Shown here: piece after piece, positions 61,493 through 64,000 of the stretch
How the letters are laid out: each line of letters opens with the position of its first letter
How positions within the stretch are numbered: the stretch's first letter is position 1
Source: Stieleria bergensis
GTDB taxonomy: Bacteria; Planctomycetota; Planctomycetia; Pirellulales; Pirellulaceae
Direction: 5' to 3'
Assembly (NCBI GenBank): GCA_007745635.1
Contig: CP036272.1
Span: 4,993,498-5,057,497 of the forward strand
DNA length: 64,000 nucleotides
Translations under genes and position numbers: made by a program
The notes under the pieces: generated by a model
What the model was told of the DNA's origin: nothing
The model's database searches: none
Seen by the model: only the letters and a program-made list of their open reading frames with translations

Positions 61493-62803
61493 TCACTCTT
61501 CGATGTCCGGCGGCGGGACGGGGACGCCTGCAGCGCCAGGGGTAAACAGCAAGGATGCCTCGACACGTTTCACAGTCACTGGATCAATCGCACGCAGCGC
61601 TTCGATCCGTTGTTTGGCAACTGGGCCCGGACAGGCTTTAAGATACTGAATCACCGCTGGTTTCAGCAAAGGTGTTTGAGCGGTCGATCTCTTGAACAAT
61701 TCGACCATGCGATCAACATGCGACCAATCTTGCCAACGTGCTAAATCAGAAATCACCAAGTCCGCAGCCTCTGGATAGCGAAGCATTCGCGACAGAGCCG
61801 CCGCCAGGCGTGGACGAGGAATCACATGAAGATCCGTCCCATGAACTCGCAGGGCCTGGACCGCAGCAAAACCGTCTGAAGACATGGCCGATTCCCCAGA
61901 GAGGAACTCTCGTTCCACTCGCCCCAGCGCCGCTTCCCCGCCCAAACACAAATAACAGGAGATCGCCGCATCCAGGCCCACTTGATAGCTGGGATCAAGG
62001 CCACGTCTGGCAAGCGCCTGATCAAAAAGCTGTGCGTCCTGATCGTTGCCACATTGACTGAGCAAACTCCAGCAAAGCCTGCGGTGATGAAGCGGCACAT
62101 CCGGGTTGCGAAGGCTAGCGATCACCCATTGGCGATCCATCTGGTCACTCAGCCCAGCGATCGACTCCAGCGATGCGTCAGCAAACTCGTTGTAGGCATC
62201 GCGGGCGATCAATTCTTCGGAATGCTTGAGGTAGGGCAAGAAGTACTCCAACCGCTTCACACCCGCTTCGGGCAACCGCTTCAGTCCAGTCAAGTAAGCT
62301 TGGCCAGCAGCACTGATCACCAAGGGTTGATCCCATTGAATCTGCTGGTCACCGAACCCCAGCAGCCAAACAATGTCACCGTTTCGAACCTCACCAGCAT
62401 CGGACAGCTGATCTGCATCTGCTGGATCGCTCTCATCCTGCGGTGACGTGGCAGAGACACTGGCAGCTGGCAATCGCAGCACCTTCTGCGTGAACGATTC
62501 ACCGCCTTTGACAACCGCCAGCACGCTCAACTGCAAATGACTGGAGCCGTCGGCCGCTTGATGAAGGCCTTGTGATTTTGCCAGCAATGCCACAGCAGCA
62601 TCGTCAAAATCATCACTCAGTGTGCGAGGAACCGAGGTGCAAAACGGACAGGCGATCGCGACAGTGCTCCAGGCGATCAGCAATAGCTGCAGCAGAACGA
62701 ATCGAAAACCATTGCGATTGAGCACTGGCCACAGGGCGTGATGCCTCGCGCGTTGTCGATTCCATTCACGAACGCCTGAAGTTGCCATCGATGAGTGGGA
62801 CAT
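61493..62803 (-). CDS. Secreted protein with CPFC motif, unknown function
   Basis: A 436-residue protein taken from the ATG at 62801-62803 (MSHSSMATS); an ATG five codons on is also possible. After a basic start, the hydrophobic segment FRFVLLQLLLIAWSTVAIA directly precedes CPFCTSVPRTLSDDF. The body is mostly helical with repeat-like units (LIARDAYNEFADASLESI, DVPLHHRRLCWSLLSQCG, YQVGLDAAISCYLCLGGEAA), which may be HEAT-like. A Gly/Pro-rich tail ends in PPPDIEE. I do not recognise the family; such secreted CPFC proteins seem to occur in planctomycetes. It is followed on the same strand, 54 nt upstream, by the Fur-family gene. Confidence 0.65.
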   Translation of the reverse strand: MSHSSMATSGVREWNRQRARHHALWPVLNRNGFRFVLLQLLLIAWSTVAIACPFCTSVPRTLSDDFDDAAVALLAKSQGLHQAADGSSHLQLSVLAVVKGGESFTQKVLRLPAASVSATSPQDESDPADADQLSDAGEVRNGDIVWLLGFGDQQIQWDQPLVISAAGQAYLTGLKRLPEAGVKRLEYFLPYLKHSEELIARDAYNEFADASLESIAGLSDQMDRQWVIASLRNPDVPLHHRRLCWSLLSQCGNDQDAQLFDQALARRGLDPSYQVGLDAAISCYLCLGGEAALGRVEREFLSGESAMSSDGFAAVQALRVHGTDLHVIPRPRLAAALSRMLRYPEAADLVISDLARWQDWSHVDRMVELFKRSTAQTPLLKPAVIQYLKACPGPVAKQRIEALRAIDPVTVKRVEASLLFTPGAAGVPVPPPDIEE

Positions 62804-62857
62804 GCCAAGCGACTTGCAATGGTGGTGACGCAGCGTCCGTAAAATCAACCAATCATC

Positions 62858-63274
62858 TTATTTACAATCATTGCAGAGTCCTCGCAAGAGAATCTCGGCG
62901 ACGTCGCCGATTTTGTCACTCTCGCGCAGGCTGCCCGCAGTCAGTTTGACGTTGTCCAGGCAAGCAATCGTGCCACAGGTGGTGCACACAAAGTGTGGAT
63001 GAGCTTGCCCGCCATCCTCACCGTGACGCACCTCCTCAAAGCGATACACATGGTCACCGAGTTCGGTTCGCCGCAGCAATCCGGCCTCCGTCATATCGTT
63101 CAGATTTCGAAACGCCGTCGCCTTATCCACGCCAAACTTCGCCAAGTGCTCGGCAACATCAGCATGCGTCATCGGCGCGGTGGCTTCTCGCAACAGCTGT
63201 AGCGTCGCGACACGCGCCGGCGTCGCCCTTAAACCGACATCACGAATCTCGTTTTGGATGGTTTCTACGGTCAC
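62858..63274 (-). CDS. Fur-family transcriptional regulator
   Basis: A 138-residue metalloregulator starting at GTG 63272-63274 (MTVETIQNEIRDVGLRATPA). The open frame extends to 63430 but the added residues are not Fur-like. The winged-helix DNA-binding part has RATPARVATLQLLREATAPM and VDKATAFRNLNDMTEAGLLR. The metal-binding part has His92 and His94 (HPHFVC), the structural zinc pairs Cys97/Cys100 and Cys134/Cys137. Fur, Zur and PerR cannot be told apart from this alone. It is divergent from a MerC-like gene whose upstream region has a long inverted repeat, so the pair may be an autoregulated metal-response unit. Confidence 0.9.
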   Translation of the reverse strand: MTVETIQNEIRDVGLRATPARVATLQLLREATAPMTHADVAEHLAKFGVDKATAFRNLNDMTEAGLLRRTELGDHVYRFEEVRHGEDGGQAHPHFVCTTCGTIACLDNVKLTAGSLRESDKIGDVAEILLRGLCNDCK

Positions 63275-63737
63275 CGATGATGCACTCTTTTTGACATTCA
63301 GAACAAGGACAACAACAGGCGAACATTGAGATCGTCGGAGCCAACGTCGCCTTTGCGTCTGGTTGACGCCCCGAATCTCATTCGGTTGACGTCCAAAAAA
63401 ACAGTATAGAGCGGACAGAGCAAGGGTCAAGCCAACGAGTGCCCCGGTCGATCGGGACTCGCCAACAAAGAGTCATGCTCGCGTGGCGACAGTCAATCGC
63501 CTGCAACCATCAGCCCCCAGTGACGCTTACCGGCAGGTGTGACGAGCGGGGCTCCGCCACCTTACCGGGATTGCCTGAGCATCCAGCACGCGACAGTGTG
63601 CAAGGAGGACCGCGAGTTTTGCAAAACGATTGCATTTGCGGTTGCCGGTGAGACCACCTGCGGTTCTAATCACGAGCCGCAAATGCACTTCGTGTGCAAC
63701 TACTTATTTTCGGCCGCCTGCTGACTGAGAGAGCATC
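63275..63737. other. Fur/MerC divergent intergenic region
   Basis: About 460 bp with no credible gene. It holds the promoters of both flanking genes and the inverted repeat and palindrome listed separately. Confidence 0.5.
63616..63687. promoter_or_regulatory. Palindrome and 11-bp inverted repeat, candidate operator
   Basis: GTTTTGCAAAAC (63616-63627) is a perfect 12-bp palindrome. TGCATTTGCGG (63631-63641) and CCGCAAATGCA (63677-63687) are perfect 11-bp inverted copies. They lie 50-120 bp before the MerC-like start. This placement suits a regulator-binding site; the Fur-family protein encoded alongside is the obvious candidate. Confidence 0.55.
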
Positions 63738-64000
63738 GTGAGTGACTCAATTGAACTTCCCCACCTAGAAGTCACCGAGAGCACGCTTTCCTCGCCTTCG
63801 CCGTGGGGTGACCGCGTAGGAATCATCGCCTCCGTTGGCTGTGCGATTCATTGTGCAGCGATGCCGCTGGTCATCGCTTGGCTCCCTGCGCTGGGACTGA
63901 GCTTTCTGGCCGAGGAAGGCTTTCACCAATGGATGGCCGTGCTTTGTTTCGGAATCGCCTTGGCGGCGTTCGTCCCGGGCTGGCGATTGCACCGGCGTCT
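63738..64000 (+). CDS. MerC-domain membrane protein (partial, runs off the window)
   Basis: Starts with GTG 63738 and stays open to the window edge, so only the first 87 residues are seen. After a polar N-terminus come PWGDRVGIIASVGCAIHC and a following hydrophobic stretch (AAMPLVIAWLPALGLSFL), then a second helix (WMAVLCFGIALAAFVPG). The CAIHC cysteine pair in the first membrane helix is the MerC signature; relatives transport mercury or are uncharacterised metal-related membrane proteins. The divergent Fur-family gene suggests metal control, perhaps of zinc or iron rather than mercury. Confidence 0.8.
   Translation, partial: MSDSIELPHLEVTESTLSSPSPWGDRVGIIASVGCAIHCAAMPLVIAWLPALGLSFLAEEGFHQWMAVLCFGIALAAFVPGWRLHRR

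Overview
The window looks like a chromosomal segment of a planctomycete, most likely of the Pirellulaceae (Rhodopirellula-like). This is inferred from protein content: a cysteine-rich YTV-repeat wall protein, paired DUF1549/DUF1553 and DUF1501 proteins, three large putative dehydrogenases with C-terminal haem-c domains, four sulfatases, and a FloA-type flotillin. No rRNA, tRNA, CRISPR array or intact insertion sequence was seen.

Layout. 0-6.7 kb holds housekeeping metabolism: purH-trpC, a convergent nhaA with a very long Asp/His-rich loop, a 1.4 kb gene-poor stretch with a 15-bp tandem repeat, then citrate synthase. 6.9-13.3 kb has a glycosyltransferase-like gene, a RimB-like retropepsin followed by a RimK glutamate ligase fused to an RCK_C-like domain, a minus-strand amidohydrolase/radical SAM pair, and a 3-methyladenine glycosylase. 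13.4-21.9 kb carries a PVC-type dehydrogenase with haem c and the DUF1549/1553 plus DUF1501 pair. 22.1-30.4 kb has two coupled CBS-domain genes, an OprP-like porin with a DASS anion symporter, a zinc-ribbon protein, an alpha/beta hydrolase, floA and the remnant of a PDDEXK (Rpn-type) transposase-like gene. 30.6-32.7 kb is the YTV-repeat gene, with a strong terminator.

33.4-37.8 kb is a co-directional block: an S4 RNA-binding protein, infC (initiation factor 3, with an odd leader), a Nif3-like protein, a DPM1-like glycosyltransferase and a BshC-like protein. A convergent LRR protein shares its last 4 bp with the BshC-like gene. 39.3-42.6 kb is a two-gene unit: a membrane-anchored unknown protein and a fused MlaF-MlaE lipid ABC transporter. 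42.8-59.8 kb is a polymer-degradation region: four secreted sulfatases, a ThuA-like protein, an AcuI/YhdH reductase and two secreted dehydrogenases with haem c. The second dehydrogenase continues into a LamG-like domain and a complete N,N-dimethylformamidase-large-subunit-like domain. 59.9-64.0 kb holds an FAD oxidoreductase, a secreted unknown protein, and a Fur-family regulator divergent from a MerC-like membrane protein that runs off the window; the space between them carries a perfect inverted repeat.

The strongest candidates for something undescribed are the dehydrogenase/cytochrome/LamG/dimethylformamidase fusion (55.3-59.8 kb), the RimK-RCK_C fusion next to RimB (8.0-9.8 kb), the MlaFE fusion with its anchored partner (39.3-42.6 kb), the Fur/MerC pair with its operator-like repeat (62.9-64.0 kb), and the infC leader, where an ATG-TTT-TAA mini-ORF sits directly against the GTG start codon. 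All functions are read from motifs and family knowledge; no search was run.
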